Positions 46,222 through 54,603 of a DNA stretch of 64,000 nt are shown in pieces. This stretch comes from Anaerostipes sp. MSJ-23 (lineage in GTDB: Bacteria > Bacillota > Clostridia > Lachnospirales > Lachnospiraceae), in NCBI RefSeq assembly GCF_018918155.1, contig NZ_JAHLPY010000001.1:62001-126000 (forward strand). The letters run 5' to 3'. The notes beneath the pieces are model-generated. The model did no database searches. It saw nothing but the letters and a program-made list of their open reading frames with translations, and was not told where the DNA came from. Numbering within the stretch: position 1 is the first letter of the stretch; every line of letters starts with the position of its first letter. Position numbers and translations under genes: made by a program.

Positions 46222-46715
46222 CACTTTTTTTAATTTTTTTTTATTTTTTTCAAAACCCCGGTCAACCACAGGATGTTTACTGCTTTTTAGAGGGGTTTTT
46301 CCTACTTATGGAAAAATTTTTTCTTTACCTTGTAAACATAAATTTAAAATTGCTGGAAAAAATTTTTGTGGCCAACCGGTATGCATCTAATCGTACACTT
46401 CTGAGTATATCCTCACAATGTTCTTATGTCAATATAATTTTAGAATGTTTCGTGGAGTTCCGATCTTTTTCTTACTCTCTTATAGTATACTCTGTGAAAT
46501 ACTAGTGGTTTTTATCTTAAAATAGCAGGACGCTTATCCCTATCAGTGAAAAAAAGGAATCCATGCGTTTTGACTGAAATTTTATCTTCTTCTAAGAGAA
46601 AGCCTTCGCCAAACAAAAATGCACAGAAAAATTTTTCATATAAAACATAACCTGTATGGCAATTATGACAAGGCATACTCAAATGAAAAGAACAAGAAAC
46701 ACGGAGGCATTACAC
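46222..46715. other. Gene-free stretch between tRNA operon and XRE gene
   Basis: About 490 bp with no reading frame that has a ribosome binding site or a recognisable product. It is AT-rich. It must hold the plus-strand promoter of the XRE gene, but no clear -35/-10 pair stands out. No repeats were noticed. Confidence 0.6.
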
Positions 46716-47084
46716 TTGAAAAATTTAAATTTTGGAGAGCGTTTACGGAAACTTAGAGAAAATGCAGATATGACTCAGGCAGAAACTGCAGAAAAAATAA
46801 ATTGCACTGCCAGATCTTTATCTAATTATGAACGAAATATACGAGAACCAGATTTTGATACTTTAATCCGCCTATGTGATCTTTTTGATGTCACGGCAGA
46901 TTATCTTTTAGGACGAACAGACCATGCCCACCATTATCAGAATATTCCTTTAGACGATCAAATAGCAAAAATGATTCAAACCGTCCTATCTCTGCCTCCA
47001 CGATACCAATCAGATATCATCCACTATACAAAACTTAACAAACTTGATTTTGAAATCTTAAAAAAAGAAAAAAATGATAGATAA
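46716..47084 (+). CDS. XRE-family transcriptional regulator
   Basis: About 122 residues. Helix-turn-helix: FGERLRKLRENADMTQAETA, then SLSNYERNIREPDFDTL and the typical end LFDVTADYLLGRTD. I chose a TTG start because GGAGG lies eight bases before it. ATGs further upstream lack such a site. The C-terminal 45 residues may bind a ligand or partner. It is on the plus strand next to the integrated element but is separated from it by tRNA-Leu, so it is probably a host gene. Confidence 0.82.
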   Translation: MKNLNFGERLRKLRENADMTQAETAEKINCTARSLSNYERNIREPDFDTLIRLCDLFDVTADYLLGRTDHAHHYQNIPLDDQIAKMIQTVLSLPPRYQSDIIHYTKLNKLDFEILKKEKNDR

Positions 47085-47092
47085 AGCAAACT

Positions 47093-47133
47093 ACGCGCCA
47101 GAAAATCCTAAAATCCTAGGAAATCTGACGCGT
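47093..47133 (+). terminator. Long imperfect hairpin after XRE gene
   Basis: ACGCG.CAGA...TCCT pairs with AGGA..TCTG.CGCGT, 9 bp past the XRE stop. There is no clear T-run, so it may be a processing or weak terminator stem. Confidence 0.5.
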
Positions 47134-47241
47134 ATCTATTATTATATATAAAAAAAGCAAATATAATTTGTTTCTTAATTAATTTTCTACTTTCCATAAC
47201 ACTTGATCCCAATGAAATTACACAAAAAATCTAGCGAAAAA

Positions 47242-47277
47242 TAAAAAAAAACGATTTAGAGAAAAATCTCTAAATCG
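47242..47277 (-). terminator. Terminator after tRNA-Leu
   Basis: CGATTTAGAGA pairs perfectly with TCTCTAAATCG and is followed by nine T on the minus strand. Confidence 0.92.
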
Positions 47278-47288
47278 CTATTTATCAA

Positions 47289-47369
47289 TGCGGATGACAG
47301 GAGTTGAACCTGCACGTCGTAGACACTAGAACCTAAATCTAGCGCGTCTGCCAATTCCGCCACATCCGC
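47289..47369 (-). tRNA. tRNA-Leu (TAG)
   Basis: 81-nt class II tRNA with acceptor GCGGATG/CATCCGC, a variable arm (TGTCTACGACGT) and anticodon loop TTTAGGT giving TAG. The integrated element begins just upstream of its 5-prime end. Confidence 0.93.
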
Positions 47370-47492
47370 AAATAATAACGCATTCATGCGAGTTTTTCAT
47401 ATCTCACGCTAGATTATTTACATCTCATAGCGCTAGATTTCTCGTTGACTGCTTGACTATTATACCAAGCAAAAAACAAATTGTCAAGCATT

Positions 47493-48344
47493 TTATTTCA
47501 CATATTTTAAAATAATATTTAACTTCCATCCATTATACTTATAGCCATGGTTTATAAAAAGTGTTCCATCCTTTGCCAAAGACATTGAAAATATAGCGTC
47601 TTTAAAATCTGAAAAAGATGTAATGTAAGATATACTTGTATTCATTATATGTGTGGTACTCATCACCATAAACTGTGATTGTGTTCTGACCGCCCTCATG
47701 TCAACCAATGCACTGACTGTCGATCCTATCTTAGTCACATCAGAGGCAACCGATCCACCTTTGGCATTTGATGACAATGTCACTGGCACAACCTTCTGGT
47801 AGATCGGCTTGCCATCAATCCATGTGCCTACCTCAATCTCATCTGTTGAATACTCCTCACTTGAAGCACCACCGCCACTGCCACCAGTTCCATCTTTCCC
47901 ATCCTGTCCGTCTTTACCTTTCAGATTAGGTGTCGTGAATGTACCTGCTGCCGTAGTTATATCCAGTTTATATTGTGTATCGGTGTTCTCAGCATTTTCC
48001 ACAATCGTTGGCGAAAATCCATCGGCACCATCTTGTCCATCAACCCCATTAGTACCATTCTTACCAACAACATTTCCAACGTCTGCGCTTGTACCATCTG
48101 TCAGAGATACAATCAGATGCCCTGCACCGTTAATTGATACACCAGAGATTCCTACTCCTGTTGAGCCACTTGGCAGTTGCTTTACGATATCATCAATCTG
48201 AGATTTCGTATAGTAATCGGATAAATCTACATTTTCGCCAGATGATCCACCATTCTTTTTAATTTCCTCTTTGATCTTTTCGACAAGATACTGCAAACTT
48301 GTCTGGTCTAGGTATTTATCGCTTGGGCTGTCACTAACTCTCAT
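47493..48344 (-). CDS. Collagen-like fibre/adhesin-type protein of the element
   Basis: About 283 residues. A coiled N-terminus (YLDQTSLQYLVEKIKEEIKK) and DYYTKSQIDDIVKQL, common in phage fibre proteins, come first. Collagen-like Gly-X-Y tracts follow (GKNGTNGVDGQDGADG near 95-110 and GKDGQDGKDGTGG near 145-158). The C-terminal 100 residues look like a beta-rich receptor-binding head. It is likely a virion fibre. I set the start at 48344 with GGTGAG upstream. It overlaps the previous gene stop region. Confidence 0.7.
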   Translation of the reverse strand: MRVSDSPSDKYLDQTSLQYLVEKIKEEIKKNGGSSGENVDLSDYYTKSQIDDIVKQLPSGSTGVGISGVSINGAGHLIVSLTDGTSADVGNVVGKNGTNGVDGQDGADGFSPTIVENAENTDTQYKLDITTAAGTFTTPNLKGKDGQDGKDGTGGSGGGASSEEYSTDEIEVGTWIDGKPIYQKVVPVTLSSNAKGGSVASDVTKIGSTVSALVDMRAVRTQSQFMVMSTTHIMNTSISYITSFSDFKDAIFSMSLAKDGTLFINHGYKYNGWKLNIILKYVK

Positions 48345-48345
48345 G

Positions 48346-48765
48346 CTACTCACCGCCCATCATCACATCAATATCAGATTTAGAGATTCTACGTGATCCA
48401 TAATCAGCAGGCGAATAAACAGTAGGATTCTTGCTTGTAAACATAAGTGAAAAGCATGAATACTCCTCTTCTGGTTCGGGTATAGACGCAATCTTATCCC
48501 TGAGATTCTGTGTTCTTTTCTCGAGATATTTATATGCTTGTGATGTAGTAGTAAACTCAGTAATTGTCTGACGCATAATATCAATGTCGTTACTCACCGC
48601 TTCTAAGATATCTAAAGCAGATAATAACATCTGTCTCTGATCTGTTTCCTTATTATATTCTGCCACAGCAGATAATCCATTTTCTAATAAAAATTGTGTG
48701 TATTGTTCATCAGAAAAGTATTCCTGATTGGACAATTCCATCTTTAGTCGATCTAAAATCTTCAT
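48346..48765 (-). CDS. Hypothetical element protein, helical
   Basis: 139 residues starting at an ATG with a perfect AGGAGG. The first 100 residues are helical (FSDEQYTQFLLENGLSAVAE, then LSALDILEAVSNDIDIMRQ). The end, NPTVYSPADYGSRRISKSD, resembles head-to-tail adaptor or completion proteins of siphophages in length and pattern. The assignment is only a guess. It is the first of a two-gene unit with the fibre-like gene. Confidence 0.6.
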   Translation of the reverse strand: MKILDRLKMELSNQEYFSDEQYTQFLLENGLSAVAEYNKETDQRQMLLSALDILEAVSNDIDIMRQTITEFTTTSQAYKYLEKRTQNLRDKIASIPEPEEEYSCFSLMFTSKNPTVYSPADYGSRRISKSDIDVMMGGE

Positions 48766-48786
48766 GATTCCTCCTTTCATTGCATC

Positions 48787-48822
48787 AAAAAAGGAACCTA
48801 GTCGGTTAAACTAAGTTCCCTT
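48787..48822 (-). terminator. Terminator after zinc-ribbon gene
   Basis: GGAACTTAGT pairs with ACTAGGTTCC (one mismatch) and is followed by six T on the minus strand, ending the transcript from the 48.9-50.0 kb genes. Confidence 0.82.
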
Positions 48823-48877
48823 GTGTTGGTTAATACACTTCAAACGTGTTTTATTAAATTTATAAATAATTTCACTT

Positions 48878-49402
48878 TTACCACTTGTATCCACAATTTT
48901 TACATCTGTAGGTATTTCTTGCACTAGAACTCAAGAAACCAACCGCAAGGAATCCCATTGCCTTTTTCCCTGCACTAATCTTCTCAATATTGGTTGATCC
49001 GCATGTTGGGCAGTGTGGGATGTTTTGGGCAGGTTGGGATTTGATTCTCTGTTCCTTTGAGGAGATTTGTTGTTCGATAATTTGATTTCTCAAATAACCA
49101 AATTCATCTTTGCCCCATGGTAGAAAAATTCCTTGAGTTAAGCAATCTAATATATCTGTTATTTCGCCACTTACTTTATGTGGTATCATTTCTTCTGCAA
49201 TCACATAAGCATCATCTCGATCTCCGTTTGCAAGTAATTTTACAACATCTGAAACATCGTATACAAGATCGTCAATGCACAAGGTATTGCTATTTTTGTA
49301 TGTATCATTAATTATATCCTTTGTAGGGCAACTGCAATTAGGGCAGCATTTTGCCTTGTCTGAAAATTCTTTACCACATTCGGTACATTTTACTAGCGCC
49401 AT
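48878..49402 (-). CDS. Zinc-ribbon protein with C-terminal membrane-like segment (paralogue 1)
   Basis: 174 residues. The N-terminal ribbon is VKCTECGKEFSDKAKCCPNC. The middle is helical and acidic. The C-terminal ribbon CPTCGSTNIEKIS ends RCKNCGYKW, with a short hydrophobic stretch MGFLAVGFLSSSA between its Cys pairs. The next gene has the same C-terminal layout. Similar proteins occur in phages and in host accessory regions. The function is unknown. Confidence 0.75.
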   Translation of the reverse strand: MALVKCTECGKEFSDKAKCCPNCSCPTKDIINDTYKNSNTLCIDDLVYDVSDVVKLLANGDRDDAYVIAEEMIPHKVSGEITDILDCLTQGIFLPWGKDEFGYLRNQIIEQQISSKEQRIKSQPAQNIPHCPTCGSTNIEKISAGKKAMGFLAVGFLSSSARNTYRCKNCGYKW

Positions 49403-49423
49403 TTTATAACTCTCCTTTGTTGT

Positions 49424-49966
49424 CTACCATTTGTACTTACAATTATTGCATTGATATGTTTTTCCAATGTTTGAACTCAATATTCCTAGCATCATACTAC
49501 CAATCACTCGTGAAGTTGCACTAATTTTTTTAATGTTGGTGCTTTGACAATTAGGGCAATGTAATTGTTGAGATTTTCTTAATTCAATTCTTTGCTGAAT
49601 TTCTTTTTCTTCTTTCTTCTTTTTATCATATTTCTTATAAAATTCAATCGGAATTGTACTAGGAATTGTATGATATTTTTTGCAATATTGTTTTATAGAC
49701 CATCTATCTTTTTTCTTTGACGCCTTGCACTCCTTTTTAATTTTATGTTTGATAATATTGTCATAATCAAACCAAGTATCATCTTCTGTATATTGTTGCA
49801 AAACAGTTTGTAGTTCATTCTCTAAATTAATTTTGACCCCATAAACTTCGCAACAGCCATCAGCAGATTCTTCTGTTTTTTGAATAATCTTATTTCCACA
49901 TAATGGGCACGCTCGTTCATTTGGATTTTTTGTTGTATATTCACATTTCTTACATTTATAAATCAC
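49424..49966 (-). CDS. Zinc-ribbon protein (paralogue 2)
   Basis: 180 residues from a GTG start with GAGG upstream. The N-terminal ribbon is YKCKKCEYTTKNPNERACPLC. The middle is rich in Lys and charged residues. The C-terminal ribbon CPNCQSTNIKKIS to QCNNCKYKW contains SMMLGILSSNIG and matches paralogue 1 closely. The middles of the two proteins do not match, so they share only the ends. It has its own promoter at 50003-50032. Confidence 0.75.
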   Translation of the reverse strand: MIYKCKKCEYTTKNPNERACPLCGNKIIQKTEESADGCCEVYGVKINLENELQTVLQQYTEDDTWFDYDNIIKHKIKKECKASKKKDRWSIKQYCKKYHTIPSTIPIEFYKKYDKKKKEEKEIQQRIELRKSQQLHCPNCQSTNIKKISATSRVIGSMMLGILSSNIGKTYQCNNCKYKW

Positions 49967-50002
49967 ATTATTACCTCATTATCTGTATATTTCTATATGT
50001 TT

Positions 50003-50032
50003 ATTATACACTGATTGTATAAGAGAACGCAA
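50003..50032 (-). promoter_or_regulatory. Promoter of zinc-ribbon genes
   Basis: TTGCGT, 18-bp spacer, perfect TATAAT on the minus strand, 37 bp before the GTG start of paralogue 2. Confidence 0.65.
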
Positions 50033-50045
50033 CTTATTTGATCAA

Positions 50046-50237
50046 TCACTTTAACAAGTCCTTGTACAACTCTGCCTTTTCTTTCATTCTTCTGACTCTT
50101 ACTTCTTTATGTCTCTTGACCATAACCTCAATCACTGCACCTACCTTGCCTACGATCGCAGATACCATTGTCATGTATCCTAATAATGTTACAATTTCAT
50201 GCCCTGGCATTGTTAATAATGTATTTAAAATTTCCAT
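50046..50237 (-). CDS. Small membrane protein, possible holin-like
   Basis: 63 residues with one hydrophobic helix (EIVTLLGYMTMVSAIVGKVGAVIEVM) and a basic, charged C-terminal helix (KRHKEVRVRRMKEKAELYK). AAGGAG precedes the ATG. Size and layout fit a small phage membrane protein, but no family is recognised. Confidence 0.55.
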   Translation of the reverse strand: MEILNTLLTMPGHEIVTLLGYMTMVSAIVGKVGAVIEVMVKRHKEVRVRRMKEKAELYKDLLK

Positions 50238-50249
50238 ATTTGTGTCTCC

Positions 50250-50537
50250 TTATTTGTCTAAAAAGATATCAGCGCAATCTCTCATACCTTGCACGTAGAT
50301 TTCTCTGCAAAGAACTCGATGATTTGTCGATACCGTGTTTATATATTCTTCAAATTTTTTTGTTTGTTCATCATTTAACCATGATCTAATTTCTTGTAAT
50401 TGATTTTCTTCCTCTTTCATGCATTCCTGATAATTTGTATCCAGTAATTTATTTCTTGTATGAACTTCTTTTATTAACTCCTGCATTAAATATTCATGAA
50501 TTATTTGATTGTATGTTTCTTCTCGTAGATCTTTCAT
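50250..50537 (-). CDS. Small helical protein, DUF6809-like
   Basis: 95 residues, mostly helical, with MQELIKEVHTRNKLLDTNYQE and the end QGMRDCADIFLDK, a pattern common in small clostridial phage proteins. GGAGAGG precedes the ATG. Function is unknown. It is divergent from the ribbon-helix-helix gene, so the 100 bp between them probably controls both. Confidence 0.6.
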   Translation of the reverse strand: MKDLREETYNQIIHEYLMQELIKEVHTRNKLLDTNYQECMKEEENQLQEIRSWLNDEQTKKFEEYINTVSTNHRVLCREIYVQGMRDCADIFLDK

Positions 50538-50560
50538 GATGATAATCCCTCTCCTTTTTA

Positions 50561-50598
50561 TCCTACTTTATCATATTTAATCCTACTTAGCAATATAA
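50561..50598 (+). promoter_or_regulatory. Direct repeats and -10 box upstream of ribbon-helix-helix gene
   Basis: TCCTACTT occurs at 50561-50568 and 50581-50588, exactly 20 bp apart (about two helical turns), followed by a TATAAT at 50593-50598. Ribbon-helix-helix proteins often bind such repeats, so this may be an autoregulatory operator. Confidence 0.55.
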
Positions 50599-50644
50599 TA
50601 CACTACCATATGATAAGATTGCAAACATAAGCGAGGTATGGATT

Positions 50645-50806
50645 ATGCGACCATTAAAGAAGAAAGTCAGTATCACACTGGATAGTGACCTTGTAGAAAC
50701 AATTAAAGATTTAGCAGAAAAAGACGATCGTTCTTTCAGCCAGTATATCAATATGGTATTGAAAGAGTATGTAAATCGTGCAAACGAAGGGACTACAAAA
50801 GAGTAG
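50645..50806 (+). CDS. Ribbon-helix-helix (Arc/CopG-like) regulator
   Basis: 53 residues: KKKVSITLDSDLVETIKDLA gives the strand and first helix, and DRSFSQYINMVLKEYV the second. This is the whole RHH fold. It is the only plus-strand gene of the element. The terminator stem overlaps its stop codon. Repressor of the element, or copy/packaging control, are both possible. No toxin gene pairs with it. Confidence 0.82.
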   Translation: MRPLKKKVSITLDSDLVETIKDLAEKDDRSFSQYINMVLKEYVNRANEGTTKE

Positions 50807-50819
50807 TCCTTATTTTTTT
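50790..50819 (+). terminator. Terminator of ribbon-helix-helix gene
   Basis: GGACTAC pairs with GTAGTCC and is followed by TTATTTTTTT. The stem overlaps the last codons. Confidence 0.9.
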
Positions 50820-51265
50820 GCCGTGGGGATTTTTTGTGTTTCCTAACGCCCTGATTTGTAAAGAGGGGTAATGACCTGCAAACATCGTCACATTGCACAA
50901 CTTTTTCTTATATTTTTTGTACATATTTACCTGCTTATTCTTCGCTAGAGTCCCAATCTAACGTTGTTTTTGGAAATAATTGGCACAGATATTGACATAA
51001 AATTTTGCTTTTATCACTCATTTTAAATCTATTTGAAATACTGATATTTTATCAAATGGATTTTGGAAGATATTTCCAGTGATTCTGGCACAATCTATAC
51101 GTCTGTCTGTATAACCATCAAAAAACCTAGCAATACTAAGGATTTTTTGCCCATAGAACGGCAAATTTTTTGGATGTATCACTCCCAACTATTTCCAAAT
51201 TGCGTTCACCCAAGACCTGCGTACCCATTTCGAGTACCCAGACGGTACTTGAGCCCGGCTTAAAA
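50820..51265. other. Gene-free region between RHH and portal genes, with palindromes
   Basis: About 445 bp. It holds a near-palindrome around 51120-51148 (AAAAAACCTAG..CTAAGGATTTTTT) that resembles the stem-loops of the 61-kb array. It also has two GGTAC-rich repeats near 51220-51250 and a stem GGGCTTAA/TTAAGCC at the portal stop (about 51255-51275) that may end the portal transcript. No coding sequence was found. Confidence 0.6.
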
Positions 51266-52573
51266 TTAAGCCCGTTCCTTATCTTTTTCTACATTACCAC
51301 TAGCACCATTCTCTTCGTCTAACCGCTTCAATTCTGCCACACTGTCCGTGATCAGATCACTCTTTTCCATGACGCTCTTTTTACTGATCGCACCAAGTTC
51401 TCTCATGGCTTTTAAGTTAGACACCATTTCTGTTGTTGCAACTGGCATATTTACGTTATATACGACCTCAACATCATTCGATACCTCAGTACCCTGCATC
51501 TTTAAGATCATCTGAAATCGTCTGAACCTTTCTTGGAATCCTTTGTTCAACCATTTCTTCGTTTCATCTGCGTTAATGTTTGCCATGTGAAATAAAATTT
51601 TCATAGATACTTCACTGATGTTTGCAATGTTCGTTGAACTACCTAACACACTTGGTATGCAAGCGATATCATTCAGCATTTGCTTGATATTGTCAAGATA
51701 CAACTTAATCGTATTGTAATCCATCGTTGTACTGACTACTTTATAATCCCCATTATCCAGATTCATCACATAACCTGTTGCATCAGCAGGTATCGTTGAT
51801 TCAATCCTCTGACCTACAGCCACAGGCATTGGATTCAAACTATTGATATAGATTGCATCGCCCATCTTACTTAAGATATCTTCTAAGTCATCCATAATAG
51901 GTTTGATATCCATCAACATACTAACGCCAAAGTTATAGTCCATATCATTGAAGTTATGGTAATGGATAGGCAGACCACACACATTAATCTTACTATCTTC
52001 CATATGTAGATAACCGCCATCATTGTTCCAATTCTCAACGTAACTAGGATAGTATACATTATAAAATGTAATATTCGTAAATACGTCTGTCCATGTTTCG
52101 ATAAATGCAATGTAACTGCCACGATCATCATAAACAGGATAACAGTCACCGCTGTCAAGCACCTTACTTTTAATGATTCCATCTTCTACATAAACAACTT
52201 CGTAAGCGTCACCAAACTTATTGACTCTGTCTAGAATCTGATAATCAACCGTTTCATATTGTCCTAACTTATATATCTCATTAAAATTCTTAATTGTATT
52301 CTCGTTGCCACTAAATGATACCTTCTTGCCCAGTAGATACGTTGCATGGAATCTCAGCACCGTTTTAGCATAGTTCAGTATCGTTTTTCTGGTAATAAGT
52401 TCTTTCCCTTTATAAGCACAGTTCTCTCTTCCAAGTACCTTATGTCTGCCTGCGAGATAGTCACGATTCGCAATACATTTCGTGATTCTGTTCACATGAT
52501 AAGGTTGATTGACTTCCTCAACAAACCATTTGGCAGGATTCTCATACTTATTTTTATATTCTTCAATTGCCAC
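51266..52573 (-). CDS. Portal protein, SPP1 gp6-like
   Basis: 435 residues from a GTG start with GGAGAG upstream. The pattern is that of SPP1-type portals: an N-terminal helical segment, VLRFHATYLLGKKVSFSG near 70-88, VDYQILDRVNKFGDAYEVVYV, then FNDMDYNFGVSMLMDIKPIMDDLEDILSKMGDAI and a C-terminal helical crown. It forms the dodecameric DNA entry ring of the capsid. It sits directly after TerL as in siphophages, but the SPP1 gp7-like minor head protein that usually follows is missing. Confidence 0.82.
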   Translation of the reverse strand: MAIEEYKNKYENPAKWFVEEVNQPYHVNRITKCIANRDYLAGRHKVLGRENCAYKGKELITRKTILNYAKTVLRFHATYLLGKKVSFSGNENTIKNFNEIYKLGQYETVDYQILDRVNKFGDAYEVVYVEDGIIKSKVLDSGDCYPVYDDRGSYIAFIETWTDVFTNITFYNVYYPSYVENWNNDGGYLHMEDSKINVCGLPIHYHNFNDMDYNFGVSMLMDIKPIMDDLEDILSKMGDAIYINSLNPMPVAVGQRIESTIPADATGYVMNLDNGDYKVVSTTMDYNTIKLYLDNIKQMLNDIACIPSVLGSSTNIANISEVSMKILFHMANINADETKKWLNKGFQERFRRFQMILKMQGTEVSNDVEVVYNVNMPVATTEMVSNLKAMRELGAISKKSVMEKSDLITDSVAELKRLDEENGASGNVEKDKERA

Positions 52574-52609
52574 GTTGTCTCTCCTTTCTGTTTCTTCTAT
52601 ATAATACTG

Positions 52610-54181
52610 TTAAAATGGATACCATAATCCATTCTTCATTCCCTGAATACAAAGACACAATCCCATAACCAAGTCATCATGACTGCCACTGATTGCGCCC
52701 ATACTTCCATTATCATTCGCAACGAATACCTTCATCTCTTCGAGCATATCCTTACTCTTGATTTGGATTAAACCTTTATCGAACCATTCACGGCAGTCGT
52801 TGACGATGATAGATTTTGTTTTATTGTTAGTGTCAAACCCGATACGCCAAACAGTTCGTTGAAATTCATCATATGTCTTGTACTTCGTCATGTTCATATA
52901 ATGTTTCTCGTATCTCAAACGTTCAATCACACTATGCCCACCGCTTGCTTTCTCAACCGTCAACAACGCCTTATTATAGTATCTACCTAAAGCATTTAAC
53001 ACATCGGCATACTGATATGGCTTAATCTTGTTATTCCTAAACTCAGCCACCTGTTGACCTTCTCGATTTAACACAATAGCAGTAGAGTAGTCCTGTCCCA
53101 ATCCTTCTGAGCAATCCACACCGATATAATATTTCTCTCCAATTCGTGGCAACTGCCAGATATGAAATGTCTTACCTAGATACGGCATTAATATCGTAGG
53201 AACACCCGTAACCTGTTTCTTCGCCAACGGTTTAATCTTGTGTTCTACGATCGTAGTCAATGATGCCGTGATCCTCTTAGAGTCAAATAACTGTTGCCCT
53301 GTAGTCAAGAAACATTCTGTATCAGTAGATGGATATTCTACTTGGAATGTATCAAGTCCATCTGTAGATACTTTCTTTCTTCGCCAAGCAATCTGCGCCA
53401 ATGAAGCACCCATCTTTAATAATTCCTGTTCATCTTCGTCCAATTCCATGTCTTTAATCTTTTGTGATGTTCTTGCTTCATACTCAGCCACCGCTTGCTC
53501 ATACTGATTAGCAAACAAAGATTTTCCATTGATCCAATTAAAAAAGAACGGTTTGTAACTATTGTCTCCGTTCTTCGCTTGAATATATAATTCTGAAAAT
53601 TTGTTAAATCCATTTGCAGTCGATTCTATGATGATGCGTCCTGATTCACTAACCGCCTGCGATAATGCATGTAACTGTTTATCTGCGTTCTTCCAAAAAG
53701 CAAACTCAGACAGATGCACGATACCGTTCAATGTATCGCCACGACCAATCTCTTTATTACCTGCCGTCAAGCAAGTAATCTTGCTACCATTATCAAAGCA
53801 TAATGCTTGTCTGTTATTTACGATCAGTTTCGGTTTGATGATATCTGGTAATGAGTGATATTGCTGTTTCAATTTATCAAAAATCGTATTACAACTTGAT
53901 TGATTGTGACTTACCAGAAAACAAGTCGTATTCTCATGCACAACACATTCTCTGATTGACAATGCAATCGTGATAGAGGAAATACCTAACTGACGGCTCT
54001 TTAAGATAATGTTGTTTGATTGCATATTTTGTACCAATTCCTTCTGCTCATCCGTTAAGATAAATGGTACAAGTTTTCCTTCTTTATCTGCAATCTTGAT
54101 GAACGCTTCAATCCATGCCACCTTATTCTCGTCTTGCCACAACCAAGCAAGTTTTTGTGCATTTGTTTTACTGATCATCAT
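52610..54181 (-). CDS. terL: Terminase large subunit
   Basis: 523 residues. The ATPase domain has Walker A-like LKSRQLGIS near residue 60 and Walker B with the catalytic Glu in GIVHLSEFAFW near 160. The nuclease domain has the first Asp in YIGVDCSEG near 350, a Glu in LTVEKASGG, and SHDDLVMGLCL near 505. All catalytic parts look complete, so it may be active. The start overlaps the terS stop (ATGA type). Confidence 0.92.
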   Translation of the reverse strand: MMISKTNAQKLAWLWQDENKVAWIEAFIKIADKEGKLVPFILTDEQKELVQNMQSNNIILKSRQLGISSITIALSIRECVVHENTTCFLVSHNQSSCNTIFDKLKQQYHSLPDIIKPKLIVNNRQALCFDNGSKITCLTAGNKEIGRGDTLNGIVHLSEFAFWKNADKQLHALSQAVSESGRIIIESTANGFNKFSELYIQAKNGDNSYKPFFFNWINGKSLFANQYEQAVAEYEARTSQKIKDMELDEDEQELLKMGASLAQIAWRRKKVSTDGLDTFQVEYPSTDTECFLTTGQQLFDSKRITASLTTIVEHKIKPLAKKQVTGVPTILMPYLGKTFHIWQLPRIGEKYYIGVDCSEGLGQDYSTAIVLNREGQQVAEFRNNKIKPYQYADVLNALGRYYNKALLTVEKASGGHSVIERLRYEKHYMNMTKYKTYDEFQRTVWRIGFDTNNKTKSIIVNDCREWFDKGLIQIKSKDMLEEMKVFVANDNGSMGAISGSHDDLVMGLCLCIQGMKNGLWYPF

Positions 54182-54603
54182 GCACCGCCTTTAAGAGCAG
54201 GAATATTAATACCAGATAATAACACGTCCAATTCGTCCTCTGAATCCTCAAAGAAGTCACTATTATGGAAGTTTTCAACGTACTTAGCCGCATTGACATC
54301 TCCATTCAGTGCCTTGTTCATCATCTTCTGGTATATCTGCATTGTGTTTAGTGTTCTCATATTTTTCATGTATATTTTAATTGCTTTCTGAGCATCATCA
54401 CGAATGAGCCAGTTATTCTCGCAGAATTCTTCTGTTTTGTTTGTTCCATCCTTGCTCTTGAACTGCATATCGCATTGACATAATTCGTCCCATTTGCATC
54501 TTTTCTTCTTATCTGACAGATACCACTGCACATACTTTGCAATGTGATATGGGCAGATTTCCTGCATCTTTTGAAGCAATGTTTTATCTTTACTCTTTGC
54601 CAT
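54178..54603 (-). CDS. terS: Probable terminase small subunit
   Basis: 141 residues starting at 54603, where AAAGGAG lies just upstream. The protein is mostly helical, with a Cys-rich segment (KRCKWDELCQCDMQF) and a C-terminal DALNGD-like stretch NGDVNAAKYVENFHNSDFF that resembles the end of TerS proteins. The call rests on position (overlap with terL) and size. The Cys pattern may bind a metal. It would pick the DNA to be packaged. Confidence 0.7.
   Translation of the reverse strand: MAKSKDKTLLQKMQEICPYHIAKYVQWYLSDKKKRCKWDELCQCDMQFKSKDGTNKTEEFCENNWLIRDDAQKAIKIYMKNMRTLNTMQIYQKMMNKALNGDVNAAKYVENFHNSDFFEDSEDELDVLLSGINIPALKGGA

Noticed and set aside
46656-46715. Upstream ATG starts for the XRE gene
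   Set aside because: Neither has a ribosome binding site at proper distance, while GGAGG precedes the TTG at 46716.
47289-47369. tRNA-Leu 3-prime end as attachment site
   Set aside because: The element lies on the 5-prime side and no tRNA-like repeat is visible near the right edge of the window.
50587-50898. 103-codon minus-strand frame opposite the RHH gene
   Set aside because: It covers the RHH gene and its terminator in antisense and has no start signal.
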